This document shows, in pieces, positions 7,488 to 16,448 of a DNA stretch of 64,000 nt. The notes beneath the pieces are model-generated. The model saw nothing but the letters and a program-made list of their open reading frames with translations, did no database searches and had not been told where the DNA came from. Every line of letters begins with the position of its first letter. Positions within the stretch are counted from its first letter, which is position 1. Position numbers and translations under genes: made by a program. Source of the stretch: Rhizobium sp. WYCCWR10014 (lineage in GTDB: Bacteria > Pseudomonadota > Alphaproteobacteria > Rhizobiales > Rhizobiaceae); the NCBI RefSeq assembly GCF_001657485.1, contig NZ_LXFU01000034.1, positions 1 through 64,000 of the forward strand, given 5' to 3'.

Positions 7488-8182
7488 TGCTGTCGTTGAA
7501 AGACGTGCACGGCTATTACGGCCGCAGCCATATCCTGCACGGTGTCACCCTCGATGTTCCGGCCGGCAAGGTGACGAGCATCCTCGGCCGCAACGGCACC
7601 GGCAAGACGACGCTGTTGAAAACGCTGATGGCATTGACCGACCGCATGACGGGCGAGATGCGTCTGCAGGGAAAGGACATGGCTGGATCCCCAACCCATG
7701 AAAGGGCAAGGGCCGGCATCGCCTACGTCCCCCAGGGCAGGGAGATCATTCCCGATTTTACCATCCGCGAAAACATTCTGATGGGCGCCTTTGCCCGTAC
7801 CGATGGCAAACGCGAGATTCCAGCGCTGGTGCCAGAGCTTTTTCCATACCTGATGGCCAATCTCGATCGGCCTGGCGGCGTGCTTTCGGGCGGCCAGCAG
7901 CAGCAACTCGCCATCGCCCGCGCGCTGGCCGCCGATCCGAAAGTGCTGCTTCTCGATGAACCTAATGAAGGCATCCAGCCCTCTATCGTCGAGGAGATTG
8001 AAAAGATCATCATCCGGCTCAATCGCGAAATCGGTATGACGATCATCCTCGTCGAGCAAAACGTCGCATTTGCGCGGCACGCGTCTCACCGGTTCGCGAT
8101 GCTTGAGAAGGGGCGCGTGGTCGCTGCCGGCGCCATCGATGCTCTCTCCGACGCGCTTGTTCATCGGCATATGGCTGTCTGA
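7487..8182 (+). CDS. UrtE/LivF-like ABC importer ATPase
   Basis: The 231-residue second ATPase has a Walker A motif (GRNGTGKTT, about residue 35), the signature LSGGQQQQLAIAR and a Walker B motif extended as LLLDEPNEGIQPSIVEEI. The EGIQPSIV stretch is typical of UrtE. It overlaps the preceding gene by one base. Together with the 6738 product it powers the importer. About 40 bases separate it from the nitrilase-family gene, so transport and hydrolysis are likely in one transcript. Confidence 0.88.
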   Translation: MLSLKDVHGYYGRSHILHGVTLDVPAGKVTSILGRNGTGKTTLLKTLMALTDRMTGEMRLQGKDMAGSPTHERARAGIAYVPQGREIIPDFTIRENILMGAFARTDGKREIPALVPELFPYLMANLDRPGGVLSGGQQQQLAIARALAADPKVLLLDEPNEGIQPSIVEEIEKIIIRLNREIGMTIILVEQNVAFARHASHRFAMLEKGRVVAAGAIDALSDALVHRHMAV

Positions 8183-8221
8183 AACAGCCGGCTACCCTCC
8201 ATAAAGACAATGGGAACGACA

Positions 8222-9961
8222 ATGACATCGACACAAAACTACACCGCCGCCACCATCCAATTCGAACCCACCATGTTCGAAAAGGCGCGCAATATCAGCC
8301 GGCTGGCAGCCCTTTGCGAGGAGGCAGCGGAGGCAGGTGCGCGCCTGATCGTCACTCCCGAAATGGGCACAACCGGCTATTGCTGGTTCGACAGGGCGGA
8401 AGTGAAACCTTTCGTCGAGACTATCCCCGGACCGACCACGGATGTATTCCAGGCCATTGCCAGCAAACACCGCTGCTATATCGTCGTCGGCATGCCGGAA
8501 GTCGACCCGGCGAGCGAACTCTACTACAATACCGCCGTGTTGATCGGCCCTAAGGGCGTCGTTGGCCGGCATCGCAAATCGCATCCCTATATCGCGGAAC
8601 CGAAATGGGCTGCCAACGGTGACATCGTCCACGAGGTATTCGAAACGGAGATCGGCCGGATCTCGATGCTGGTCTGCATGGATCTGCACTTCTTCGAGAC
8701 GGCGCGTCTGGAGGCTCTCGCCGGTGCCGACATCATCTGCCATATCTCCAACTGGCTGCAGGAGCGCACGCCGGCACCTTACTGGATCAATCGCGCCTTC
8801 GAAAACGCCTGCTATGTCATCGAAAGCAACCGTTGGGGACTAGAGAGAACCGTGCAGTTTTCCGGCGGAAGCTGCGTGATCGATCCCGACGGCACGGTCG
8901 CCGCATCCATCGATACGGGCGACGGGATCGCCTTTGGCACTATCGATCTCGCTCTTGCCCGCCGCCGCGAGGTCCTGTGCGAACCGGTGTTTGAGTCCCG
9001 CCGGCCCGAACTCTACATGAACATGATGACCAACAGCTTCACCTGGAACCCGGGCGACTACTTCCGTCTCTATGGCTACCAGCCGATCCCGCGCGGACGC
9101 GCATCGCGTGCCGCCGTCGCCCAGTTCGCCCCCTCCTCCGTCGTCGCCGACAATCTCGCCCGCATCGCCGATCTGGCAGCCCAGGCGAAGGCGACGACGG
9201 CGCCGGACATTCTGGTTTTCCCGGAACTATCGCTGACCGGACTGGAGGCCCCGCAAAGCCGGGCGGAGCCGCTCTCGGGCCCGACGGTATCGGCCTTTGT
9301 TCGTCTGGCGATGAAGCTCGGTTTCTATCTTGTCGCCGGATTTGCCGAGGCGGATGGAGACAAGGTTTATAACAGTGCGGTTCTCGCTGGCCCCGAGGGG
9401 CTTGTGGGAAGCTACCGCAAAACGCATCTCGGCATTTCCGACAGCTGGGCGACGGCCGGCGACGAATGGAAAGTCTACGATCTGGCGATCGGCCGCGTCG
9501 GTCTGGCAATCGGCCACGACGCGCTCTATCCGGAAGCCATCCGTTCGCTCGCGCTGTTGGGATGCGACCTGGTCGCTTGCCCATCAGCCATAGCTGGCAC
9601 TTTCACCGGCAGCCACAACGGCACGAAAATTCCGCATAACTATCCGATCCCCAAGGGCGCCGATCCCTACCACTGGCATGCGTTGCGCGTGCGCGGCGGC
9701 GAGAACAACGTCTATTTCGCCTTCGCCAATGTCCTGGATGCGGCGCGGGGATACCTGGGCAAGAGTGCGGTGTTCGGGCCGGATTCCTTTGCCTTTCCGC
9801 GCCAGGAATCGGCAATCCTGGATGAGGACGGGATTGCCGCGGCAACCGTCGACACCACCAATCTGGAAACGCCGTATCCGACGAACATCGTCCGGCGAAA
9901 AGATCTTGTCGTCATGCGCCAGCCGCATCACTATCAGCCGCTCGTCAAATGGCACCAGTGA
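8222..9961 (+). CDS. Tandem-domain carbon-nitrogen hydrolase (nitrilase superfamily), second domain lacking catalytic Cys
   Basis: The protein (579 residues from ATG 8222; an in-frame ATG lies at 8210) is two nitrilase-superfamily domains in a row, about residues 8-260 and 295-570. Domain 1 keeps the Glu-Lys-Cys triad: Glu47 in TPEMGTTGY, Lys119 in GRHRKSHPY, Cys152 in ISMLVCMDLHFFE. Domain 2 keeps Glu335 (FPELSLTGLE) and Lys400 (SYRKTHLG), but the position of the nucleophile reads VGLAIGHDALYPE, with Gly431 where Cys is expected. Domain 2 is therefore probably not catalytic and may be structural or ligand-binding. Most family members have one domain of about 270-300 residues. Placement after an amide-type importer suggests intracellular cleavage of an amide, nitrile or carbamoyl substrate. 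Confidence 0.85.
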   Translation: MTSTQNYTAATIQFEPTMFEKARNISRLAALCEEAAEAGARLIVTPEMGTTGYCWFDRAEVKPFVETIPGPTTDVFQAIASKHRCYIVVGMPEVDPASELYYNTAVLIGPKGVVGRHRKSHPYIAEPKWAANGDIVHEVFETEIGRISMLVCMDLHFFETARLEALAGADIICHISNWLQERTPAPYWINRAFENACYVIESNRWGLERTVQFSGGSCVIDPDGTVAASIDTGDGIAFGTIDLALARRREVLCEPVFESRRPELYMNMMTNSFTWNPGDYFRLYGYQPIPRGRASRAAVAQFAPSSVVADNLARIADLAAQAKATTAPDILVFPELSLTGLEAPQSRAEPLSGPTVSAFVRLAMKLGFYLVAGFAEADGDKVYNSAVLAGPEGLVGSYRKTHLGISDSWATAGDEWKVYDLAIGRVGLAIGHDALYPEAIRSLALLGCDLVACPSAIAGTFTGSHNGTKIPHNYPIPKGADPYHWHALRVRGGENNVYFAFANVLDAARGYLGKSAVFGPDSFAFPRQESAILDEDGIAAATVDTTNLETPYPTNIVRRKDLVVMRQPHHYQPLVKWHQ

Positions 9962-9973
9962 GAGACCGGCAAG

Positions 9974-11131
9974 ATGTCCACATTCACATTCGCGACCGTC
10001 CCGCAGATCATCGCGGGACCGGGTTGTGTCGCGAGGCTTTCGGAGCTGACGACAACCCGGCTTGGACCGCGCGTCATGGTGATTTCGGACGAAGGGGTCG
10101 TCAAAGCAGGGCTCGTTCAGCCGGCACTGGCAAGCCTTGCCGACGGCGGCGCTGATATATCGATCTTCAGCGGCGTTGTCGCCGATCCGCCGGACGCCAT
10201 CATTCATGCGGCGGTGGCGCAGGCGATCGGTTTCGGCGCCACGGGTGTACTTGGCATCGGCGGCGGCTCGTCGCTCGATGTCGCAAAACTTGTGGCTCTG
10301 CTCTGTAAAAGCGGCGATGCACTCGATGATATCTATGGAGTGGGCAAAGTCCGCGGGCAGCGCTTGCCGCTGGTGCTTGTGCCCACAACGGCAGGCACCG
10401 GCTCCGAAGTCACACCGATTTCCATCGTCACCACGGGCGCATACGAGAAAAAAGGCGTCGTATCGCCGGTCCTACTGCCGGATGCGGCGCTTCTCGACGC
10501 GGAGTTGACCCTCGGCCTTCCTCCAGCCGTGACGGCTGCAACGGGGATTGACGCCATGGTGCACGCCATCGAGGCTTTCACCTCCGCGAGTGCAAACAAC
10601 AATCCGGTTTCCCGTGCCCTTGCCAAGGAGGCCCTTCGGCTTCTCGGGGCGAATTTAGAGATAGCAGTGATGAGAGGAACCGATCTGGCCGCCCGGCAGG
10701 CGATGCTGCTCGGCGCGATGCTGGCCGGCCAGGCCTTTGCCAATTCGCCGGTCGCCGCCGTCCATGCTCTCGCCTACCCGATCGGTGGCCGCTATCACCT
10801 TCCGCACGGCCTTTCCAACAGCCTGGTCCTGCCGCACGTGCTGCGCTTCAATGCGACGGTGTGTGGCGATGCCTATGCTGAACTGGCGCCGTGCCTCTTT
10901 CCTCATCTCGAGCCTGCCGGTCAGGCCGAGCGACTTTCCGGTTTTATCGAAGGACTGGCATTGCTGCCTGTACGCCTGAACCTGCCCGTACGCCTACGCG
11001 ATGTTGGAATTCCCAAAGACGGGCTTCCTCTGCTAGTTGAAAGTGCGATGGAACAGACCCGCTTGCTGGTCAACAATCCGCGCAAGGTGTCGCAGTTGGA
11101 TGCCGCGAGCATCTACGACGTCGCTTGGTAA
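9974..11131 (+). CDS. Iron-containing alcohol dehydrogenase family protein
   Basis: The 385-residue protein is a group III, iron-dependent alcohol dehydrogenase. It shows the NAD(P)-binding glycine motif (GIGGGSSLDVAKLVALL, about residue 95), the PTTAGTGSEVTP segment, and the metal-binding Asp/His residues in GIDAMVHAIEAF and AAVHALAYPIGGRYHLPHG. It starts 12 bases after the nitrilase-like gene and is probably the last gene of the amide operon, since the next gene is on the other strand. A plausible role is reducing an aldehyde or oxidising an alcohol released with the amide substrate. The maleylacetate reductase at 56744 belongs to the same superfamily but serves another pathway. Confidence 0.85.
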   Translation: MSTFTFATVPQIIAGPGCVARLSELTTTRLGPRVMVISDEGVVKAGLVQPALASLADGGADISIFSGVVADPPDAIIHAAVAQAIGFGATGVLGIGGGSSLDVAKLVALLCKSGDALDDIYGVGKVRGQRLPLVLVPTTAGTGSEVTPISIVTTGAYEKKGVVSPVLLPDAALLDAELTLGLPPAVTAATGIDAMVHAIEAFTSASANNNPVSRALAKEALRLLGANLEIAVMRGTDLAARQAMLLGAMLAGQAFANSPVAAVHALAYPIGGRYHLPHGLSNSLVLPHVLRFNATVCGDAYAELAPCLFPHLEPAGQAERLSGFIEGLALLPVRLNLPVRLRDVGIPKDGLPLLVESAMEQTRLLVNNPRKVSQLDAASIYDVAW

Positions 11132-11210
11132 CAAGGTGCCTAACGTGAGGATACGGAGCCGATCTGGTCGCGCGCACGCGCGGCATGGTGCTCAGCGACT
11201 TCCATGGTTT

Positions 11211-12464
11211 TTACATTGACCAGAGAATTGAGAGGGGGGCTGCGTGCAACTTCTCTCCGAACGGGGTCACGCGATCATGATCGTGAAGCACCAGGCCACG
11301 GATAAAGCGCTCCCCAACGGCGTCCTGTAATTGCCTCAATCCTTTGAAGTCGTCCGATTTGACCGTGGCTGATGCTTTCACTTCAATTCCGACGATCCGC
11401 CCGCGACGGTCCTCGATCACCACGTCCACCTCGTCCTGATCCTTGGTCCGGTAGTGCGAGAAGGTTAGGCGCCGCTCCGACCAGGACGCAAGTTTCAGAA
11501 GCTCGGAAACCACGAAGCTTTCCAGAAGTGCTCCAAACCTGGTTCTGTCGCGTCGCAGAGTTTCCAGATCGTCTTGCCGTAGGCTTGCAAGGAGGCCGGT
11601 ATCGATAAAGTGAAGCTTTGGGGTTTTCACGAGCCGGCTGAGGCGGTTGTTCGACCACGGCGCGATAGTCCGCACCAGAAAGAGCCGCTCAAGGATTGCC
11701 ACATATTTCTGGGCCGTCACGCTCGACAATCCGAGCGCCGATCCGAAGCTGCTGTGGTTCACCAATTGCCCAGTATGTTCAGCAAGAACGTCAAGCAATC
11801 GCGGCAGCCGGTCAAGTTGGTCGATGTTGGCGATATCGCGCACGTCACGATCGAGAATGAGAGACACGTAGTCCTCAAGCCACGCCGTCCGGCGCGCCGG
11901 TGTCGATCGGCGTAGAACTTCCGGATAGCCACCCTTCAAGACGACATTCGTTAAATCATCACCAAACACGGCCCCTTCACTGATCGTCGGCTCATCGCCA
12001 GCAAATAAGCCATCAAGCAACCGCCCAGGCGTCGAGAGGATTTCGGATTGTGCGAATGGCAGCAGCGAAACGACCGCCATTCGTCCCGCCAGGGAATCGG
12101 CAATAGCTGGCACCGTTGCAAGGTTGGCAGATCCAGTCAGCAAGAACCGGCCGGGCTTTTCGTCACGATCCACACTCTCCTTGATGGCGAGCATCAGATC
12201 AGGGGCACGTTGGACTTCGTCTATGACAGCGCGGTCGATACCACGAATGAAGCCGGTCGGATCGGACTTCGCGGCGTTCAGCGTACCAGCGTCGTCCAGC
12301 GTTATGTACGGACGATTGCCATCGGCAAACTGGCGTGCGAGCGTCGTCTTCCCCGCTTGACGCGGGCCCGATATGAGAACGACGCGTGTGTCGGCCAGCG
12401 CGGTTTCGACAATGGGCCGGGCTTTTCTTTCGATGTAGGATTTTGACACAGGATCGGGTTTCAT
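11211..12464 (-). CDS. ATP-binding protein, AAA_14 plus DUF4143
   Basis: The 417-residue protein has a Walker A motif (GPRQAGKTTLARQ, about residue 34), a Walker B-like RAVIDEVQ, a sensor LLTGSANL, and a C-terminal DUF4143 domain with a nuclease-like DEVDVVIED...GIEVKAS core. This family is widespread, often horizontally moved, and its cellular role is not established. Some members look like antitoxin or defence-associated ATPases. It stands alone, convergent with the alcohol dehydrogenase and close to an IS30 remnant, which fits accessory DNA. Confidence 0.85.
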   Translation of the reverse strand: MKPDPVSKSYIERKARPIVETALADTRVVLISGPRQAGKTTLARQFADGNRPYITLDDAGTLNAAKSDPTGFIRGIDRAVIDEVQRAPDLMLAIKESVDRDEKPGRFLLTGSANLATVPAIADSLAGRMAVVSLLPFAQSEILSTPGRLLDGLFAGDEPTISEGAVFGDDLTNVVLKGGYPEVLRRSTPARRTAWLEDYVSLILDRDVRDIANIDQLDRLPRLLDVLAEHTGQLVNHSSFGSALGLSSVTAQKYVAILERLFLVRTIAPWSNNRLSRLVKTPKLHFIDTGLLASLRQDDLETLRRDRTRFGALLESFVVSELLKLASWSERRLTFSHYRTKDQDEVDVVIEDRRGRIVGIEVKASATVKSDDFKGLRQLQDAVGERFIRGLVLHDHDRVTPFGEKLHAAPLSILWSM

Positions 12465-12548
12465 ACGACCATTCTTAATTCACATTCCGTCCAATTTAAA
12501 GTCGAAAGGCGGCCAATTTTAATTTTCATGCCCCGCACCACTGAAGGG

Positions 12549-12749
12549 CTATGCCGGCATGCGGTTCTTGATCATCACGGTATAGCGGCTCTTGCGCTCG
12601 ACGAGCGAGGTGACGTTGGTCTCTCCGAGTTCACGCCGGAAGATCAGGAGATCGCCCTCCCAATGCCCGAAGTGTGATCGATCATCAATAAAATCAGGGC
12701 GGTGGGAGATTCCGCAGTCAAGCGGGATCAAGCCGTCGCGTGACTTGCG
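12549..12749 (-). pseudogene. IS30-family transposase internal remnant
   Basis: The reverse strand encodes about 65 residues of an IS30 transposase centre, including RPDFIDDRSHFGHWEGDL, which holds the first catalytic Asp region, and TNVTSLVERKSRYTVMIKN. It then ends abruptly (MPA stop). The N-terminal part and the rest of the DDE core are missing. It could be the decayed sister of the element at the left window edge, since both lie on the minus strand, but the two cover different parts of the protein and cannot be compared directly. Confidence 0.7.
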
Positions 12750-12873
12750 TGCGCCGCTGCGCCGAAGGTTGGGGTGTTGTCGCGGGTGGACCGCCACAGT
12801 CGGTTTTAATGTGCAGCGCCTAGCGCGCAATCGTGGTCATAGCCAACATTGGCGCGGGGACCGCGCACTCATC

Positions 12874-13218
12874 TCAATTGATTGGCAAATGCGCAGCGAT
12901 GTGACCGGCCGGCAAACTTGGCTGACCGATCCCGAAGAACGCGCGCGCGGTCAAGCAATCGCCATCCCCTGGGACGCAGGCGCGGCAGCCGTCAGGCCGA
13001 AGATCATACACTTGACAGGATGTCTCTGACCCGACGCGACCGACCAGTGCGGAGCAACGCGCACCGTCGCAACGCATTCCCTGCTGGTTCGCGGCTACGA
13101 AGTGCGCCGGCAGCAAATCGAGAGCAGCATCTGTCTCGGTGGAAAATCTGGGCTAATTCGACGAAAAGGAGCAGCAGGCTCCGCAGCTTCGGCAATCGAA
13201 ATCGATCAGTGATGTCAC
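12874..13218 (-). pseudogene. YkgJ-family cysteine-cluster protein interrupted by an amber codon
   Basis: From a GTG at 13218, behind a good AGGAG site, the reverse strand reads a complete small protein of the YkgJ/Fe-S or zinc cluster family. The N-terminal CRSCGACCSFSSN is followed by a TAG at 13153-13155 exactly where the family has Trp in an NWPRF-like motif. Reading then continues in frame to the stop at 12874, through GMRCDGARCSALVG, SCQVYDLRPDGCRACVPGD and TARAFFGI. A single TGG to TAG change would explain the break. Function of the family is unclear. It is probably inactivated, unless the codon is suppressed or the base is a sequencing error. Confidence 0.65.
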
Positions 13219-13380
13219 GACCCGCTCCTACCACACAGCCTGCCAATGATAAAGCTGCCGGCTAACCGCTTCTCTTGGAGCGATCGCATCCATCTTCATC
13301 AGGCTCCTCGTTCTGACGCCGGGCCTCAAGGCGATCTTGCCGAGGGTGTCGAGCGCTGCCGATCGCTCTACGATTGAGGC

Positions 13381-14388
13381 TTACCGGAGCGGTGGTTCGT
13401 GCGTCAGGACCATGTCGATCGGCTTTCGGGCCGAGACCGGCACGCGAAAATCCTCGCGCATCTCACCAAAACCGATCAGCGTGATGATGATTTCGTTGTC
13501 GGGGATGCCGACGCAGGTCCGCATCTTGATATCCTGCTCGCGCGCCGCACTCCAGTTCAGCATGCAGGCGCCCAGTCCCTCCGCGTGGAGGCCAAGCGCC
13601 AGCGTCATGGCGAACATGCCGCCGTCCACCCATCCCTGGTTTCGTTCGCCGACCGTATTCCAGTGCGACAGGTCGACTGTCACGACGAATACACCGCCGA
13701 GCTGCTCGCCGAAGCCGCGATTGCCGTCGTGATGGGAAAGAACGCGGGCGATCGACGGCTTCTCGGTGAAGGCGTAGACACGGCATGTCTGTCGGTTGCA
13801 GCTCGAAGGCGATTGCTGGGCTGCACGGATGGCTCTTTCGATCTTCTCGAACGCGACTGTCCTGTTGCTGTCATACTGGCGCACGCTGTGGCGTGCCTCC
13901 ATGAAGGAGACAAAATCCATCCGCGCATGCCTGACGATCTCGGCTGCACCGACCGCCTCGCTGCCGCCGGGCCGGATATTGTGCCCGGCGCCGGCAACGA
14001 CGAGCAGATCGTCCAGCAGTGCCTGTGCCTCGCTGACATCGCCCTGCTCCGCATTGAAGGCGACATAGGCCGAGAGCACGGAAAGGCCGATATCGGCCGA
14101 AGCATCGCGGCCATCCTGCTCGATATAGCGGCGCGTCTCTGCCGCCAGCAGCCGCACCTTGTCCATGCCGAAGCCGTTGCGCGGATTGGACAGGGACATT
14201 CCGTATTCCAACATATGCGCCAGGAGGTGGATATGCGCCCGCCGGTTTTCGCGCGACTGTGCGCCATCGATGAAGGAGGCGCGGCGGAAACGGCGATAGT
14301 CATAGGCGAAATTCGAAAACAGGCGCCACGCCGTTCTGGCGCGGTTCTGGAAGGATGATGCGGAAGGCGCGGCTTTGGCCGAAGGCAT
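13381..14388 (-). CDS. Nitroreductase-family flavoprotein with N-terminal extension
   Basis: The 335-residue protein has a C-terminal FMN-dependent nitroreductase domain from about residue 165 (FMEARHSVRQYDSNRTVAFE, then AIRAAQQSPSSCNRQTCRVY and the C-terminal VGIPDNEIIITLIGFG). About 160 residues of helical, basic sequence precede it with no motif I recognise. Similar two-part proteins are often found near surface-polysaccharide genes, but none is nearby here. It is transcribed away from the racemase operon across a 338-base divergent gap. The substrate is unknown. The start is the first ATG, with a weak ribosome site. Confidence 0.75.
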   Translation of the reverse strand: MPSAKAAPSASSFQNRARTAWRLFSNFAYDYRRFRRASFIDGAQSRENRRAHIHLLAHMLEYGMSLSNPRNGFGMDKVRLLAAETRRYIEQDGRDASADIGLSVLSAYVAFNAEQGDVSEAQALLDDLLVVAGAGHNIRPGGSEAVGAAEIVRHARMDFVSFMEARHSVRQYDSNRTVAFEKIERAIRAAQQSPSSCNRQTCRVYAFTEKPSIARVLSHHDGNRGFGEQLGGVFVVTVDLSHWNTVGERNQGWVDGGMFAMTLALGLHAEGLGACMLNWSAAREQDIKMRTCVGIPDNEIIITLIGFGEMREDFRVPVSARKPIDMVLTHEPPLR

Positions 14389-14726
14389 GGCACGATTCCC
14401 CGGTGATGAGCAGGCGGTCTTGAACCTGCCGTCGTCGATGCAGGGTTATCCGTCTGCTCGGCCTCGTCAAACCCCCTGATGGCGGCAGGTTTTCACGCTG
14501 GAATGCAATGCTTCTGGAATTGGTCTGTCGAGAAGTATCTGTTTTAAAATCGCTTTTTCTATAGCACCCTATCCGTTCGAATAGGTTCTCCACCATCCGT
14601 ACCGGTCGATGACCCATCCGAATCACATCCGCACCTACTCATTTCAGAACTTCCAAGCCGGGGCGGACTGCGGCACCGTAAGCCCATGAATTGCCCAGAG
14701 CGAATTGTGCATCAAGGAGGCCGGCC
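14389..14726 (+). other. Divergent intergenic region, nitroreductase / racemase operon
   Basis: This 338-base gap holds no gene I can support. It must contain the promoters of both flanking units. An imperfect inverted repeat with arms CCTAT and ATAGG (about 14568-14585) could be an operator. Nothing else stands out. Confidence 0.4.
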
Positions 14727-15497
14727 GTGCAGGATAGCGTCGTAGAAATTCGCGTGGTGTCACCGATCGTCACCAAGGGATTTCGCAAAGTCGCCGATCT
14801 CCGGGCATTGGAGTATCCCGGCATCAAGGTCAGCCACTCGCAGATTACGGCCGGACCGGGATCGATCGAGAGCGAGTTCGAGGCTGCCCTCTCGGTGCCC
14901 GGAACGATCGCCGAAGCGATCAAGGCACAGAATGAAGGTGTCCATGCCGTCATCATCGACTGCATGGGCGATCCGGGGCTCAGGCCGTCGCGGGAAGCCG
15001 TGACAATCCCGGTGCTCGGACCCTGCGAGACCGGCATGCACCTTGCGGCAATGCTCGGCCATCGATTTTCCGTCCTCACCGTCATGCGCCGGCTGCGCGC
15101 ATCTTTCGAAAACACCGCGGCAGTCGCCGGCCTTTCGACCAAGCTCGCCTCGGTGCGTAGCGTCGATATTCCCGTTCTGGAATTGGAGGAAGATCTCGAC
15201 CGGACCAAGACGATGCTGATCAAGGAAGGCATCCGGGCGGTTGAGGAAGATGGCGCCGAGGCGCTCGTCTTCGGCTGCACCGGCCTGATGGGCTGCGCCT
15301 TCGCTTTGCGCGAGGGACTTCTGGCGCACGGGATCGATGTGCCTGTCATCGATCCCATTCCGGCCGCTGTTTCCGTTGCTGCCGCGCTGGTGCGTTCGAA
15401 CCTTGCCCACAGCAAGCTGACCTTCCCACAGCCGCCCAAAAAACAGTTGCTCGGCTACGACTATATTCATCTGCCCATGCCGCTTGCGGCTGAATGA
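14727..15497 (+). CDS. Asp/Glu/hydantoin racemase family protein
   Basis: The start is taken as GTG 14727 because AAGGAGG lies six bases upstream; earlier in-frame starts have no ribosome site. The 256-residue protein is a member of the Asp/Glu/hydantoin racemase superfamily, with the paired cysteine motifs expected for two-base racemisation: IIDCMGDPG (about residue 79) and VFGCTGLMGC (about 188). It opens an operon with a polyamine-type importer, a HyuA-like protein and two DUF917 proteins. That context makes a 5-substituted hydantoin or related cyclic amide the most likely substrate (inference). Confidence 0.82.
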   Translation: MQDSVVEIRVVSPIVTKGFRKVADLRALEYPGIKVSHSQITAGPGSIESEFEAALSVPGTIAEAIKAQNEGVHAVIIDCMGDPGLRPSREAVTIPVLGPCETGMHLAAMLGHRFSVLTVMRRLRASFENTAAVAGLSTKLASVRSVDIPVLELEEDLDRTKTMLIKEGIRAVEEDGAEALVFGCTGLMGCAFALREGLLAHGIDVPVIDPIPAAVSVAAALVRSNLAHSKLTFPQPPKKQLLGYDYIHLPMPLAAE

Positions 15498-15530
15498 GAG
15501 AACGCTGGACGTTCCATTGAGAGGACAGAG

Positions 15531-16448
15531 ATGGCGATTGCGCAAACGGACACCATGACACAAACGGAAAAGCGGAAAGGATCGACCACCGCCCTCCAGG
15601 ATTTCCGCCTGTGGTGGCTGGTCATCCCGGCGTTCCTCGTCTTCCTTGTCTTCTTCGTGATCCCGACCGCATCACTGTTCGGGCTGGCCTTCAACAAGTC
15701 CGTCGCCGGCGTCATCGCCCTCAACAGCCAGATCACCTTCGACAATTTCGTCCGTATCTTCACACGGGCGAGCTATTATGAATCGATCCTGCGCTCGATC
15801 TGGATTTCCGCCATCGTCGGTGCCGCTTGCCTGTTCTTCGGCTATCCCCTCGCCTACGTTATCGCAAAGACGGTGAAGCCGCGCCGCGCCACGCTGTTGA
15901 TGATCCTCGTGCTCTCCTCCATGCAGCTCGACATGGTCATCCGCATGTACGGACTGATGGTGCTGCTCGGCGATAACGGCCTCATCAACGGATTTCTCCT
16001 CAGGGTCGGGGCGATAACAGCGCCGCTGCCGCTGATGTATAATGTCTTCGGCGTCATCGTCGGGTTGGTGCAGATCACCCTACCGTTCATGGTGCTGTCG
16101 CTGATCGGCATCATCAAGGCGATCCATCCCTCGCTCGAAGAGGCAGCCCGCAGCCTCGGCGCCTCGCGCTGGCACGCCTTCGTCACCATCGTGCTGCCGC
16201 TCTCCATGCCCGGAATCCTGGCCGGCACACTTCTGGTCTTTGCGCTTTCGATCAGCTCCTACGTCGTTCCCGCTTTGATGGGTGGCTGGAAGGTGATGGT
16301 GCTGCCCATCCATATCTATCAGCAGATCGCCGAGGTCGGGCGCTGGCAGTTTGGCGCCGCCATCGCCGTAGTGCTCTTCGTGACGAGCATCGCAGCCGTT
16401 GCAGTCTACCACCAGGCGGCGGTCAGAACCTCGGGAGGGCGCACCTGA
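15531..16448 (+). CDS. ABC importer permease, PotB-like
   Basis: The 305-residue inner-membrane permease has six predicted spans after a short cytoplasmic N-terminus. The ATPase-contact loop reads EEAARSLGASRWHAFVTIVL, the EAA motif of spermidine/putrescine-type importers. GAGAGGACAGAG precedes the start. Its stop overlaps the next start by one base. It pairs with the 16448 product to form the channel for the substrate delivered by the 17300 protein. Confidence 0.87.
   Translation: MAIAQTDTMTQTEKRKGSTTALQDFRLWWLVIPAFLVFLVFFVIPTASLFGLAFNKSVAGVIALNSQITFDNFVRIFTRASYYESILRSIWISAIVGAACLFFGYPLAYVIAKTVKPRRATLLMILVLSSMQLDMVIRMYGLMVLLGDNGLINGFLLRVGAITAPLPLMYNVFGVIVGLVQITLPFMVLSLIGIIKAIHPSLEEAARSLGASRWHAFVTIVLPLSMPGILAGTLLVFALSISSYVVPALMGGWKVMVLPIHIYQQIAEVGRWQFGAAIAVVLFVTSIAAVAVYHQAAVRTSGGRT

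Noticed and set aside
12831..13030. Plus-strand frames over the YkgJ-like gene
   Set aside because: The minus strand explains the region with a conserved cysteine pattern; the plus frames do not resemble anything.
13399..14358. Long plus-strand open frame opposite the nitroreductase gene
   Set aside because: No recognisable domain, no ribosome site, and the opposite strand has clear nitroreductase motifs.
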